A DNA stretch of 35,831 nt from Bacilli bacterium (lineage in GTDB: Bacteria; Bacillota_I; Bacilli_A; RF39; UBA660): contig JAQXQC010000081.1 in the NCBI GenBank assembly GCA_029100965.1, positions 1 through 35,831 of the forward strand, read 5' to 3'. Numbering within the stretch: position 1 is the first letter of the stretch; every line of letters starts with the position of its first letter. Below are positions 1 through 8,381 of the stretch, one piece after another. A program made the position numbers and the translations under genes. A model generated the notes under the pieces. It did no database searches and was not told the DNA's origin. It saw only the letters and a program-made list of their open reading frames with translations.

Positions 1-1
1 T

Positions 2-2008
2 AATGCAACATCAGCAGATTTCTTTCCTTTAACGATTAATTATCAAGAGAAATTTTATTCTGTTGGAAAAATACCAGGAGGATTTATTAAAAGGGAAGGT
101 AGACCTACGGAACAAGCTATTCTAGCCGCTAGATTAATTGATCGACCAATTCGTCCATTATTTAAAGAAGGATTTCGCAATGAAGTACAAGTAATAAATA
201 CTGTTCTTTCCGTAGAACAAGATTGTACTCCAGAAATGACAGCATTGTTTGGTTCATCATTATGTTTATCTATTAGTGATATTCCGTTTGAAGGACCAGT
301 AGCAGGAGTTGTTGTCGGACATATTGACGATAAATTTATCATTAATCCAAGTGTTGAAGAATTAGAAAAAAGTGACATTAATTTATCAGTAGCAGGTACT
401 AAAGACGCTATTAACATGGTAGAATCTGGTTCAAAAGAAGTATCGGAAGAACTAATGATTGAAGCCATTATGTTTGGACATGAAGCAATTAAAAAATTGG
501 TTTCTTTCCAAGAAGAAATTGTCAAAGAAGTCGGTAAAGAAAAAATAGAAGTAACTTTAGCAAAATTAGATGAAGATTTAGTTCATGAAGTAAATGAATT
601 TGCAAAAGAGAAAATGTGTAAAGCAATTCAAATTAAAGATAAATTAGAAAAATATGCTGCAATTGATCAAGTAAAAGAAGATAGTGTTACTTATTTCCAA
701 GAAAAATATCAAGATAAAGAAGAATTAGACAAAATTCTTACAGATGTGAAGAAAATTGTTGATAACATTGAAGCAGAAGAAGTAAGAAGATTAATTACAG
801 AAGAACATATTCGTCCTGATGGTAGAGCTATGGATGAAATTAGACCATTATCCGCAAGAATCGATATCTTACCTCGAACACATGGTTCAGGATTATTTAC
901 TAGAGGGCAAACTCAAGTATTATCCACAACAACATTAGGTGCTTTAGGGGAACATCAAATTTTAGATGGACTTGGAATAGAAGAAGAAAAAAGATTTATG
1001 CACCATTATAACTTCCCATCATTTTCTGTTGGAGAAACGGGAAGATATGGAGCGCCAGGAAGAAGAGAAATTGGTCATGGTGCCTTAGGAGAAAGAGCAT
1101 TATCACAAGTTATTCCTAGTGAAGAAGAATTTCCTTATACCATACGTGTCGTTAGTGAAGTATTAGAAAGCAATGGTAGTTCTTCTCAAGCATCTATTTG
1201 TGCTGGTTGCCTATCATTAATGGCAGCAGGTGTTCCAATAAAAGCTCCAGTAGCAGGTATTGCTATGGGACTAATTACTAAAGATGATAAATATACAATA
1301 TTAACCGATATTCAAGGCTTAGAAGATCATATGGGAGATATGGACTTTAAAGTAGCTGGAACAAGAGAAGGAATTTGTGCTATGCAAATGGATATTAAAA
1401 TCAAAGGCGTTAGTCGTGAAATTTTAAGTGAAGCCCTATCTCAAGCCAAAAAAGCTAGAATGCAAATTTTAGATTTAATGGAAAGTGTCATTCCAGAACC
1501 AAGAAAAGAATTATCAAAATATGCGCCAAAAATAGAAACCATTCAAATTAATCCAGAAAAAATTAAAGATGTCATTGGTCGCGGCGGAGATATGATTACT
1601 AAAATTATCTTAGAAGCCTCTAATGTAAAGACCGTTCAAGATAAAGATGCAGTAAAAGTTGATTTAGAAGACGACGGAAGAGTAATAGTATATCATACAG
1701 ATCCAGAGATTATTAAAAAAACCATAAAAATGATAGAGGACGTTGCAAGAGAAGTAGAAATTGGAAAAACTTATACTTGTAAAGTCGTGTCAACTCAAGA
1801 ATTTGGTGCTTTTGTTGAATTATGGCCAGGCTGTGAAGGACTTATTCATGTATCACAACTAGATACTAAAAGAGTAGAAAAAGTTAGTGATATTGTAAAA
1901 GTTGGAGATGAAGTAGTAGCCATCGCGACTGGATACGACAAGAAAGGGAAACTTAACTTATCCAGAAAAGAAGTACTTTTAAAAAATAAAAAAACCAAAA
2001 CTTTATAA
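2..2008 (+). CDS. pnp: Polyribonucleotide nucleotidyltransferase (PNPase), 5' end missing
   Basis: This is a phosphorolytic 3'-5' exoribonuclease of the RNA degradosome. The frame is open from position 2, before any Met codon. It begins in the conserved [11 protein letters not shown] segment of the first RNase PH domain, so about 50 N-terminal residues lie outside the window. In order it shows RNase PH domain 1, an all-alpha linker (about 500-800), RNase PH domain 2 with the [20 protein letters not shown] block near 1045-1100, a KH domain with a GRGG loop near 1575, and an S1 domain near 1760-1950 containing [20 protein letters not shown]. It stops a few residues after S1 with no acidic or Gly-rich tail, as in a minimal Firmicute PNPase. 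A strong terminator follows at once. Identification is secure. Confidence 0.97.
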   Translation, partial: NATSADFFPLTINYQEKFYSVGKIPGGFIKREGRPTEQAILAARLIDRPIRPLFKEGFRNEVQVINTVLSVEQDCTPEMTALFGSSLCLSISDIPFEGPVAGVVVGHIDDKFIINPSVEELEKSDINLSVAGTKDAINMVESGSKEVSEELMIEAIMFGHEAIKKLVSFQEEIVKEVGKEKIEVTLAKLDEDLVHEVNEFAKEKMCKAIQIKDKLEKYAAIDQVKEDSVTYFQEKYQDKEELDKILTDVKKIVDNIEAEEVRRLITEEHIRPDGRAMDEIRPLSARIDILPRTHGSGLFTRGQTQVLSTTTLGALGEHQILDGLGIEEEKRFMHHYNFPSFSVGETGRYGAPGRREIGHGALGERALSQVIPSEEEFPYTIRVVSEVLESNGSSSQASICAGCLSLMAAGVPIKAPVAGIAMGLITKDDKYTILTDIQGLEDHMGDMDFKVAGTREGICAMQMDIKIKGVSREILSEALSQAKKARMQILDLMESVIPEPRKELSKYAPKIETIQINPEKIKDVIGRGGDMITKIILEASNVKTVQDKDAVKVDLEDDGRVIVYHTDPEIIKKTIKMIEDVAREVEIGKTYTCKVVSTQEFGAFVELWPGCEGLIHVSQLDTKRVEKVSDIVKVGDEVVAIATGYDKKGKLNLSRKEVLLKNKKTKTL

Positions 2009-2032
2009 AACTTAATTCTACACAAAAGTTAG

Positions 2033-2072
2033 AAAAATATTTCTAGAGAAATTCTTTAGAAGTATTTTTTTT
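2033..2072 (+). terminator. Intrinsic terminator after pnp
   Basis: A 15-bp stem (2033-2047 with 2055-2069, two G-U pairs) closes a 7-nt loop and runs into eight T residues at 2065-2072. It lies 25 bases after the pnp stop codon. Confidence 0.8.
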
Positions 2073-2092
2073 GTAAAAATATATTCAAAATA

Positions 2093-2101
2093 TGGTATAC
2101 T
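2093..2101 (+). promoter_or_regulatory. Extended -10 promoter for the 2130/2684 gene pair
   Basis: TGGTATACT at 2093-2101 is an extended -10 element, with a possible TTGTAA -35 at 2071-2076 (19-bp spacer). It sits between the pnp terminator and the ATG at 2130. The same GTATACTATAAT string recurs in the promoter upstream of fhs near 14975. Confidence 0.55.
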
Positions 2102-2129
2102 ATAATTATAAAATAAAAGGAGTAGAACA

Positions 2130-2681
2130 ATGAAGAAAATAGGAATAAGTATTTTAGCAATTCTTCTATTAGGAATTACAATAGGGTTAATATATACCAA
2201 AAATTTTACAGAAGATAAAAATAAAAGTCTTCAAAAAATGAATCAGATTAAAGAAAACAACAACATTTTAAAGAATAATATCATCTCTTACAATAAAAAT
2301 AAAAAAGAAATCACAGAGTATTTATCTATTTATTATGAAGAACAATTTATCAAAGATTACCCAACAATTATGGATCTATTTAATAAAAATGAAACCATAA
2401 TCAAAGAAGTTTCTCAACAGGAAAAGAAATTAAATACCAATTGCAAAAATCAAATTTATCGAGATAAAGAAGTTAATAATATTTGTAAAACACATGCTAA
2501 TACTTATCAAAAATTATTAGAGGTCTATCAAAAAGATATAGATTCTTTTAATCAAACAATTACGATTTATAATGATAATACAGAAGAAAAATTAAATCTT
2601 TTTCAATCTAAATATATAAAAAATAATAATTTGAATACAAAAAATGATGTAACACCTGATATAACAAATACTGAGGAGTAA
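2130..2681 (+). CDS. Membrane-anchored coiled-coil protein of unknown function
   Basis: The family is not recognised. The 183-residue product starts with Lys-Lys followed by one hydrophobic helix (about residues 4-23, rich in Ile/Leu/Gly). This is an uncleaved anchor or signal peptide without an obvious lipobox Cys. The rest is a Lys/Asn/Glu-rich, largely helical, outward-facing region with two Cys residues (in NTNCKNQ and NNICKTH) that could form a disulfide. An Asn/Thr-rich tail follows. AAAGGAG lies 8 bases before the ATG. The gene ends two bases before the next ATG and its last codons carry that gene's ribosome binding site (GAGGAG), so the two are translationally linked and probably act together at the cell surface. 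Confidence 0.7.
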   Translation: MKKIGISILAILLLGITIGLIYTKNFTEDKNKSLQKMNQIKENNNILKNNIISYNKNKKEITEYLSIYYEEQFIKDYPTIMDLFNKNETIIKEVSQQEKKLNTNCKNQIYRDKEVNNICKTHANTYQKLLEVYQKDIDSFNQTITIYNDNTEEKLNLFQSKYIKNNNLNTKNDVTPDITNTEE

Positions 2682-2683
2682 TC

Positions 2684-3724
2684 ATGAAAAAAGTTAAAAA
2701 AACAAAAAAAATAAATAAAAAGAAAAAAATCTTAATTGGTTTATCTTCATTCCTTGTTACTTTAATATTAGGAGGGTTATTCTTACTATATGGACCACTT
2801 CCAAATTTTAGAAATTGGCTTGTAACAACAGCAATGACAACAATGAATCATCAATATTTAGCCAAAATGTTTTATAGTAATAAAACTATTGAAAAAATAT
2901 TAGAAGAAAATAAAATTATAGAACCTACTCAAGATACAGATCTATCCATCATTGATACTTCAGATATTACAACAACAATCTATAAAGATAAATATGAAAA
3001 AGAAATTCTTGAACATAAAAAATCAGAAAAATATAAAATGATTGAAATATCAGGAAAAAACTACTCTGGATACTTAGTTGCTATTTATGATCCATCTAAA
3101 GTCAGTGTTGTAACCAGTAAAGATATAGGAACTAAAGGACAATACTTAGTAGATATGGCAAAAGAAAATAAAGCATTAGTTGCCATTAATGGAGGAGGCT
3201 TTATTGATGAGAATGGATTAGGAACAGGAGCAGAAGTATCAGGAATTGTAATTCGCAATGGGAAAATACTAAATCGAAATAGATATACTAGAGCAGGTGG
3301 ATTAATTGGCTTTACAAAAGATAATAAATTATACCTAGGAAGAGTAAAAAGTGCAGAAGAAGCCATTCAACTAGGAATACGTGATGCTGTTGAATTTGGT
3401 CCATATCTCATTATCAATGGAGAGGCCTCCAAAATAGTTGGCAATGGAGGATATGGTCTTCATCCAAGGACAGTAATTGGCCAAAGAAAAGATGGCGTAG
3501 TACTATTTTTAGTCATCGATGGAAGAAGAGTAGGTTGCATGGGAGCAGATATGGATGATTTAATTGAAATTATGGAGCGCTATGGTGCTTATAATGCAGC
3601 TAACTTAGATGGAGGAAATTCCAGTGCTTTAATCATTAAAAATAAGCTCATCAACCATCCTATTAACTGGGATGAAAAAGAAGAAACAAGACCAATAGCA
3701 ACAGGTTTTATGTTGAAAGAATAA
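2684..3724 (+). CDS. Membrane-anchored phosphodiester glycosidase (NAGPA-domain) protein
   Basis: The 346-residue protein has a very basic N-terminus (a run of Lys), one transmembrane helix at about residues 16-38, a helical stalk, and a C-terminal phosphodiester glycosidase/NAGPA domain (about 125-346). Visible family signatures are the ALVAINGGGFIDENG segment, the HPRTVIGQRKDG strand and LDGGNSSAL near the C-terminus, matching the family's LDGGGSS motif. Members hydrolyse or bind sugar-1-phosphodiester bonds, and bacterial ones are linked to cell-wall or exopolysaccharide glycans. The exact substrate cannot be deduced. It is the second gene of a two-gene unit with the 2130 gene and is followed by a strong terminator. 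Confidence 0.85.
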   Translation: MKKVKKTKKINKKKKILIGLSSFLVTLILGGLFLLYGPLPNFRNWLVTTAMTTMNHQYLAKMFYSNKTIEKILEENKIIEPTQDTDLSIIDTSDITTTIYKDKYEKEILEHKKSEKYKMIEISGKNYSGYLVAIYDPSKVSVVTSKDIGTKGQYLVDMAKENKALVAINGGGFIDENGLGTGAEVSGIVIRNGKILNRNRYTRAGGLIGFTKDNKLYLGRVKSAEEAIQLGIRDAVEFGPYLIINGEASKIVGNGGYGLHPRTVIGQRKDGVVLFLVIDGRRVGCMGADMDDLIEIMERYGAYNAANLDGGNSSALIIKNKLINHPINWDEKEETRPIATGFMLKE

Positions 3725-3728
3725 TCAA

Positions 3729-4661
3729 CTAAATTTTAGAATAATGAGACTTTATCCAACCAATCTCTTCAATTGGATAAAGTTTTTTAAAATAATCAAA
3801 AATATCCCCTAAGTATTTTTCATACTCATTAATTCTAGAAGTAATCTTTAAAACTTCAGACTCATTTATTTTTTGATTAACTACTTCATCATAAATTTCA
3901 AAATAAAAACTTGGATAAAGAACTCTAGCAATCACTAAATGAATTCCATAATTAGAAAAATAATTATGTTTAAAATATTCTGTTAATTCATCAAAAATTT
4001 GATAATTATCTATAAAAAAAGATAACTTAATATATTCACCTATATCTCTAGCCTTATGATCAATAATTATATTTAGAGGATTATATAGGGCATAGATACT
4101 ATCATTGATTGATAACTTATCATGAGAAATTAATCCAATATCTACATTTTCAGGAGCAAGTTGATGGACCGTTTTATTTAAGTAACTAATTGCATTCTCA
4201 CTCATCCCAACAAAATAATCAAAACAACTAGATAAAAGAGGATATTTATGATAATTTTGTTCATGATGATATTCTAAATAATCAATCTTATTCGCCCATA
4301 AATTAGCCCAATTACCACGCATTAAGTTTTTATCATAATGAATACGCAGATTAGATAAATAATGAATTTCAGCTAGATTAATTGCTTTATTAGTATTTAC
4401 CACTACTTTCATTAAAAGATAAGGCGTTTGATTATAATAAGTTAAAATAGTCCCCATTTGATTATTAATAATCTCATTTACTAAAACATTATTTTTTACT
4501 AATTCCTGGTTAAGTTGATAAATCGATTGAATTAAAGATTTATCCTTTTCATAAATTACAAAATAATACAGTTCTTGTTGAAAATAAAAATAGTAATACT
4601 GAAATAAATGATTGATTTTCTCTGGGTTTAAGTTATAATAATAATTAATGATATTTTTCAT
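3729..4661 (-). CDS. Kinase-fold protein resembling the CotS/YutH spore-coat family
   Basis: The 310-residue soluble protein is rich in Tyr and Asn. The pattern suggests a degenerate aminoglycoside-phosphotransferase/protein-kinase-like fold of the CotS/YutH type. An N-lobe-like half contains YLLMKVVVN, a central VGMSENAISYLN resembles the family's (L/M)-(S/A)-E-N-A-I motif, GLISHDKLSIND sits where a catalytic HxD loop would be, and IIIDHKARDIGEYIK occupies the DxD-like metal loop. The assignment rests on recalled family pattern only and sequence divergence is large. The start was moved to the ATG at 4661 because GAGGG lies five bases upstream. The longer frame begins at a TTG that precedes this ribosome binding site. 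The gene converges on the 2684 gene and its end contains that gene's terminator. Confidence 0.5.
   Translation of the reverse strand: MKNIINYYYNLNPEKINHLFQYYYFYFQQELYYFVIYEKDKSLIQSIYQLNQELVKNNVLVNEIINNQMGTILTYYNQTPYLLMKVVVNTNKAINLAEIHYLSNLRIHYDKNLMRGNWANLWANKIDYLEYHHEQNYHKYPLLSSCFDYFVGMSENAISYLNKTVHQLAPENVDIGLISHDKLSINDSIYALYNPLNIIIDHKARDIGEYIKLSFFIDNYQIFDELTEYFKHNYFSNYGIHLVIARVLYPSFYFEIYDEVVNQKINESEVLKITSRINEYEKYLGDIFDYFKKLYPIEEIGWIKSHYSKI
3749..3788 (+). terminator. Terminator of the 2130-3724 operon, inside the opposite-strand gene
   Basis: A perfect 11-bp stem (3749-3759 with 3773-3783) has a 13-nt loop and six T residues at 3783-3788 on the + strand. The hairpin lies within the last 20 codons of the convergent reverse-strand gene, so coding sequence and terminator share the same bases. 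Confidence 0.8.
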
Positions 4662-4727
4662 AGTATCCCTCAACTAATTTTATGTAAAAAAAGTCTTAAA
4701 ATGAAAAGTTTAGAAAGGATGGATAGA

Positions 4728-5930
4728 ATGGAAGTAGAGATTGTTCGATTAAATCATACAGGAGATGGTGTTGGAAAAATAAATGGTAAAATTGTTTTTG
4801 TCAAAAAAACTCTTCCTGGAGATATTGTTACCGTAAAAAATATAGTGGATAAGAAGAAGTATTTACTTGCCGATAAAGAAAAATACTTAGCAAGAAGTCC
4901 ACTTTCTATAGAAGCAAAATGCCCCTTTTATGAAGAATGTGGTGGCTGTCAAATTATGACTCTTCCTTATCAAGAACAATTAAACTATAAAAAAAATAAA
5001 GTGATAGATATCTTTAAAAAATATACTTTATTAGAAATTAATCCAGAAATTATTGCTTCTCCTAAAATCTTTAATTATCGAAATAAAATTACTCTTCAAG
5101 TAGAGAAAGGTAAAATTGGTTTTTATCACTTTAAAACAAATCAATTAATTCCTATTAAGAATTGCCCTTTAGCAAAAGAAAAGACAAACGAAATTATTAA
5201 CTTACTTAGTGAAAGTAAATTCTTAACTAATGTAAATCAAATTATTATTAAAGAATTCCAAGAAAAAATAATGATCCAAATAAAAGGAAAAGTAGAAGAA
5301 AAAGATTTGATCAGTATTTTAAAAGATAAAGTATCTTCTATTTATATTAATGATAAATTAGTTTATGGAAAAGAAAAATTAACTGAAACATTAGAAAGTT
5401 ACCATTATTCAATTTCTCCTAACTCTTTCTTCCAAGTAAATAAAGAACAAACGATTCATTTATATAATCAAGTAAGAAAATACTTAGAAAGTGATACTAA
5501 AAATATTCTAGACTTATATTGTGGTATGGCATCCATTGGAATTTACGTAAGTGATATTGCCAAAAATATTACAGGAATTGAATTAAATCCATCATCTGTA
5601 AAAGATGCTAAAGAAAATATAAAAAAAAATCATCTTACCAATATTAAAGTAAGAGAAGGAGATGTAGGAAAGTTATTAGATGAAAAAAATACTTATGACG
5701 CTATTATTGTCGATCCACCAAGAAGTGGACTAGATAAGAAGACAAAATCCGAATTATTAAAGATAAAAAGTAAAAAGATAATTTATGTATCTTGTAATCC
5801 TATAACTCTAGCAAGAGATATTGATGATTTAAAAGAAGAATATGAATTAGAAGACATAATGTTGTTTGACTTATTTCCAAATACTTATCATGTTGAAAGT
5901 ATTTGCGTAATGGAAAGAAAAAAATTATGA
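4728..5930 (+). CDS. rlmD: 23S rRNA (uracil-5-)-methyltransferase, RlmD/RlmCD type
   Basis: This is a SAM-dependent RNA m5U methyltransferase of the TrmA/RlmC/RlmD family. The 400-residue protein starts with a TRAM RNA-binding domain (about 1-57). The iron-sulfur signature CPFYEECGGC follows, with the likely fourth Cys in NCPLAKE. Next is a Rossmann methyltransferase domain with ILDLYCGMASIGIYV (motif I), IELNPSSV, DAIIVDPPRSGLD (motif IV), and YVSCNP containing the nucleophilic Cys, ending with FPNTYHVE. The start at 4728 is preferred over in-frame ATGs at 4701 and 4719 because AAAGGA lies eight bases upstream and TRAM domains start with this M-E-V-E-I pattern. Its TGA overlaps the next ATG (ATGA). 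The rRNA position modified cannot be decided from sequence alone. Confidence 0.9.
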   Translation: MEVEIVRLNHTGDGVGKINGKIVFVKKTLPGDIVTVKNIVDKKKYLLADKEKYLARSPLSIEAKCPFYEECGGCQIMTLPYQEQLNYKKNKVIDIFKKYTLLEINPEIIASPKIFNYRNKITLQVEKGKIGFYHFKTNQLIPIKNCPLAKEKTNEIINLLSESKFLTNVNQIIIKEFQEKIMIQIKGKVEEKDLISILKDKVSSIYINDKLVYGKEKLTETLESYHYSISPNSFFQVNKEQTIHLYNQVRKYLESDTKNILDLYCGMASIGIYVSDIAKNITGIELNPSSVKDAKENIKKNHLTNIKVREGDVGKLLDEKNTYDAIIVDPPRSGLDKKTKSELLKIKSKKIIYVSCNPITLARDIDDLKEEYELEDIMLFDLFPNTYHVESICVMERKKL

Positions 5931-6430
5931 AAAATTTTAAAATAATAAATTTTGATGTTAATAATATTGAACATATAAAATTATTAAAAGATTTTATTTC
6001 ATCACCTGGTAGTGAGTTAGTTTCAAATAATGTATCTAGATTTGTCATTAGAAATTTAGAATTAAATAAAAAAGATAATATCACAAATGTTTTTATTGTA
6101 GAAAATGACAACAATAAAATAGGTTTAGCATTTTTAAATTATCATCCTAAAGAAGAACGTAATGGAGTTATCCTTCAAGAAGAAATTGAGATAGGTTTAG
6201 GTTTATTACCTGAATATAGGGGAAAACATTTGGGGACATTATTTCAAAAAGAGTTTAGTGAATATTTACTTGATAAGTATAAAAATTTTAATGAAATTGT
6301 TGCTAGAGTAGATGATGATAATATTAAATCCAAAAAGGCAGTTATGAACTCTGGTTTTATTCATATACAAGATAATGAATATCATTATAAAAGAACAAAT
6401 AAAACTAAAATAGAAAGAAGTAAAAGATGA
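5927..6430 (+). CDS. GNAT-family N-acetyltransferase
   Basis: The 167-residue protein belongs to the acetyl-CoA-dependent GNAT superfamily. Motif A is visible as LLPEYRGKHLGTLFQKEF (pyrophosphate loop R-G-K-H-L-G). The motif B-like region NIKSKKAVMNSGFIHIQ follows and matches the usual N-x-(A/S)-x-x-(A/L)-Y-x-K-x-G-F pattern. The substrate is unknown. Its ATG overlaps the rlmD stop (ATGA), so it is translationally coupled. The 3' end coincides with a junction: the last 17 bases overlap, in another frame, a fragment of a NUDIX gene. The basic C-terminal tail may therefore be a junction product rather than the original end. Confidence 0.85.
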   Translation: MKNFKIINFDVNNIEHIKLLKDFISSPGSELVSNNVSRFVIRNLELNKKDNITNVFIVENDNNKIGLAFLNYHPKEERNGVILQEEIEIGLGLLPEYRGKHLGTLFQKEFSEYLLDKYKNFNEIVARVDDDNIKSKKAVMNSGFIHIQDNEYHYKRTNKTKIERSKR

Positions 6431-6611
6431 AAATACTATTTTTATCAGATTAGTATATCTTTGTAATTTAAATGATGATATTAAAAATATAAAACTACAA
6501 GTTGAAGAACATACAGAATATAGATTAATTAATTCATTAAAAGATTTGAAAGAAGAAAAAATATCGCCGTTCTTAATTGAATTATTTAATCATGATTTAG
6601 AAATTAATTAA
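6414..6611 (+). pseudogene. 3' fragment of a NUDIX hydrolase gene (duplicate of 7648-8064)
   Basis: The frame is open from 6414 to the TAA at 6609-6611 and encodes the C-terminal half of a NUDIX protein (starting around TIFIRLVYLCNLNDD and ending FNHDLEIN). It has no start codon and no NUDIX box. From 6438 it is co-linear with 7891-8064 without gaps and differs at only four bases, so it is a recent partial copy of the intact downstream gene. Confidence 0.85.
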
Positions 6612-6620
6612 AGAAGTTAG
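6438..6620 (+). repeat. Direct repeat, copy A (NUDIX 3' end)
   Basis: This segment of 183 bases matches 7891-8073 at a constant offset of 1453. I counted four substitutions and no indels. Similarity fades into a gapped match to about 6640. Confidence 0.9.
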
Positions 6621-6798
6621 GTAAGGTTTAGAATAGAAATACCATCTATTATTTGAAAACAATCTAGGTACTTTGAGACTGTAGTTTTATTAAAATATAG
6701 TAAGCCTTATAAAATAAGAAAATTATCATATAAAACTATTTATAAGAATTAAAAAAAGTTTTTGGTTATAACAATTAAATATACGAGGAGGAAATAGA

Positions 6799-7341
6799 AT
6801 TAAAAATATTCTAATAATAGGAGTTGCAAGAGCCGGTAAATCTACCTTAGCAAAGAAATTTAATAAAAAAATATATAATCATATTCCAGTAGATTATTTA
6901 ACCTCATCCCTAAAACATAATTTTAGTGAAATAGGAATAACTAGTAATGTCGTAATAGATAAAGAAAGTAGTAAAAAACTCTCACTTTTACTTTCTAATA
7001 TTATTCACATAATGGAAGAAAAAGAAGAAAAATTTATAATAGATTCAGCACATCTTTATCCAGTAGATATAATGAAATATATAGATCTAAATAAATGGGA
7101 TGTATATTGTGTAGCCTATCCTAATATTGATGCTAATAAAAAACTATCCTTAATTAGAAAATATGATAACAGCAGCGATTGGACTTATAATAAAACAGAT
7201 GAAGAAATGATAAATATTATAAAAGAACTTATAAAAATAAGCAAAGAACTAGAACTTCAAAGTAAAAAACTTGGTATCAATTTTATTGATGCAAGTGATT
7301 ATAATACAATTGAAGATTTAACAATTAATTATTATTCTTAA
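6799..7341 (+). CDS. P-loop NTPase/kinase-like protein with apparent ATT start
   Basis: The frame encodes about 180 residues with a Walker A motif GVARAGKST at residues 8-16. The first in-frame ATG (7012) falls well after the P-loop, so initiation must be upstream. The only position with a ribosome binding site is ATT at 6799, after GAGGAGGAAATAGA. It reads ATT AAA AAT ATT where related genes would have ATG-Lys-Asn-Ile. AUU is a rare but known start codon (infC). Otherwise an ATG-to-ATT change has weakened or silenced the gene. The family is probably a small adenylate-kinase-like or 2-phosphoglycerate-kinase-like P-loop protein, but I see no decisive substrate motif. It lies between the two copies of the NUDIX repeat. 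Confidence 0.6.
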   Translation: MKNILIIGVARAGKSTLAKKFNKKIYNHIPVDYLTSSLKHNFSEIGITSNVVIDKESSKKLSLLLSNIIHIMEEKEEKFIIDSAHLYPVDIMKYIDLNKWDVYCVAYPNIDANKKLSLIRKYDNSSDWTYNKTDEEMINIIKELIKISKELELQSKKLGINFIDASDYNTIEDLTINYYS

Positions 7342-7399
7342 AATTAGCAATATTCATTAACTTAAAATAAAAATACTTATAAGTATTAAAAAAAGTTAT

Positions 7400-7590
7400 T
7401 TTATCATCAATATTTGAATAATGATTTTTACTTTTATTAAAAATAAATTCTATAAGTTCTTCAACAGAAGATTCAGCAATTTGATCTGGAGATACAAATT
7501 CTTCTAGGAAAGAAGAAGTATCACCAAACAAATTAGAAAAAGGTAAATCACTTTTGCTTGCAGATATTAAGCCAGAGAAAGAAAAATATA
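7400..7590 (-). pseudogene. IS110-family transposase remnant
   Basis: The reverse strand encodes a short stretch resembling the region between the two domains of IS110 transposases: LPFSNLFGDTSSFLEEF, then SPDQIAESSVEELIEFI, then KSKNHYSN. This matches the family pattern of an F-P-x-L-x-x-x-F segment, a P-x-x-I-A-x-x-S-x-E-E-L helix and a K-x-R-x-x-F/Y-x-D/N element. No start, no DEDD catalytic residues and no C-terminal Tnp_20 domain are present. It is unlike the intact IS110 gene at 13453 in sequence, so it derives from a different element. Confidence 0.5.
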
Positions 7591-7647
7591 AATTTGTTAA
7601 ATCTTATCAATTCTCTACAAAAAACTATTATACAAGGAGTGATAACG

Positions 7648-8064
7648 ATGAATGGAAATAAAATTATTGTACATACCTTGATCAAAAGTAATGAAAAATA
7701 TTTAGTGACGAAACGCTCAAGACAGGAGACAACATATCCTGAATATTGGGATATACCTGGTGGTCTAGCAGATTATGGAGAATTACCTAAAGAGGCAGTA
7801 ATTAGAGAAACTAAAGAAGAAGTAGGATTAAATATTATTCCAACAAAAATTATTCATGAAGATAGCAACTATGATAAAGAGAAAGACCTAATTTTTATCA
7901 GATTAGTATATCTTTGTAATTTAAATGATGATATTAAAAATATAAAACTACAAGTTGAAGAACATATAGAATATAGATTAATTAATTCATTAAAAGATTT
8001 GAAAGGAGAAAAAATATCGCCATTCTTACTTGAATTATTTAATCATGATTTAGAAATTAATTAA
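7648..8064 (+). CDS. NUDIX hydrolase
   Basis: The 138-residue protein hydrolyses nucleoside-diphosphate-linked compounds. A NUDIX box GLADYGELPKEAVIRETKEE(VGL) is complete for G-x5-E-x7-R-E-x-x-E-E-x-G, with the metal-binding Glu residues present. It is preceded by YWDIPGG as in MutT-like proteins. AAGGAG followed by GATAACG precedes the ATG at 7648. The longer frame from 7558 has no ribosome binding site and was rejected. The 3' 174 bases are duplicated at 6438-6611. The upstream 100 bases derive from unrelated debris, including the IS110 remnant, so the promoter is not obvious. The substrate is unknown. Confidence 0.9.
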   Translation: MNGNKIIVHTLIKSNEKYLVTKRSRQETTYPEYWDIPGGLADYGELPKEAVIRETKEEVGLNIIPTKIIHEDSNYDKEKDLIFIRLVYLCNLNDDIKNIKLQVEEHIEYRLINSLKDLKGEKISPFLLELFNHDLEIN

Positions 8065-8073
8065 AGAAGTTAG
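7891..8073 (+). repeat. Direct repeat, copy B (3' end of the intact NUDIX gene)
   Basis: Partner of 6438-6620. Together the two copies bracket about 1.3 kb containing the P-loop gene, the IS110 remnant and the 5' part of the NUDIX gene. Confidence 0.9.
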
Positions 8074-8372
8074 GATAAGGGAAAAAATAGAAATATTTTA
8101 TTACAGCAAACAAAAAAATTTAATTATATTACTTTTTTATTACACCATTATTCGTAATTTGATGCAAATAAATTTGTATTATTAATGTATGTAATATTAT
8201 AAATTTTAAAAGATTTATTACTTAGAATGAAAGTTTCTTTAGTAATTAATTAGACTGTTGATAAAATTAAGTTTTATTAGAAGGAGGAATATTTAAAAAG
8301 AAAAAATAATATTGACTGATAAAAAATATGAAAGAACATGAATTGAATAATGATGAATGAAATTTAGAGGAG
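8065..8372. other. AT-rich intergenic region without a gene
   Basis: No supported gene is present. A good Shine-Dalgarno-like AAGGAGG at 8281-8287 is followed by no start codon or open frame, which suggests debris of a lost gene. No clear terminator is seen after the NUDIX gene. Confidence 0.5.
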
Positions 8373-8381
8373 ATGAAAAAG

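Noticed and set aside
55-525. Reverse-strand open frame of 156 codons inside pnp
   Set aside because: Antisense shadow of the conserved PNPase frame, without a ribosome binding site.
6655-6760. Sequence with GTACTTTGAGACTGTAG and TAGTTTTAT/ATAAAACTA pairing, reminiscent of a tracrRNA or CRISPR repeat
   Set aside because: Single copy, no repeat array, no cas genes in the window, and the pairing is explained by AT-rich composition.
7558-7647. N-terminal extension of the NUDIX frame starting at 7558
   Set aside because: No ribosome binding site, atypical residues, and AAGGAG directly supports ATG 7648.
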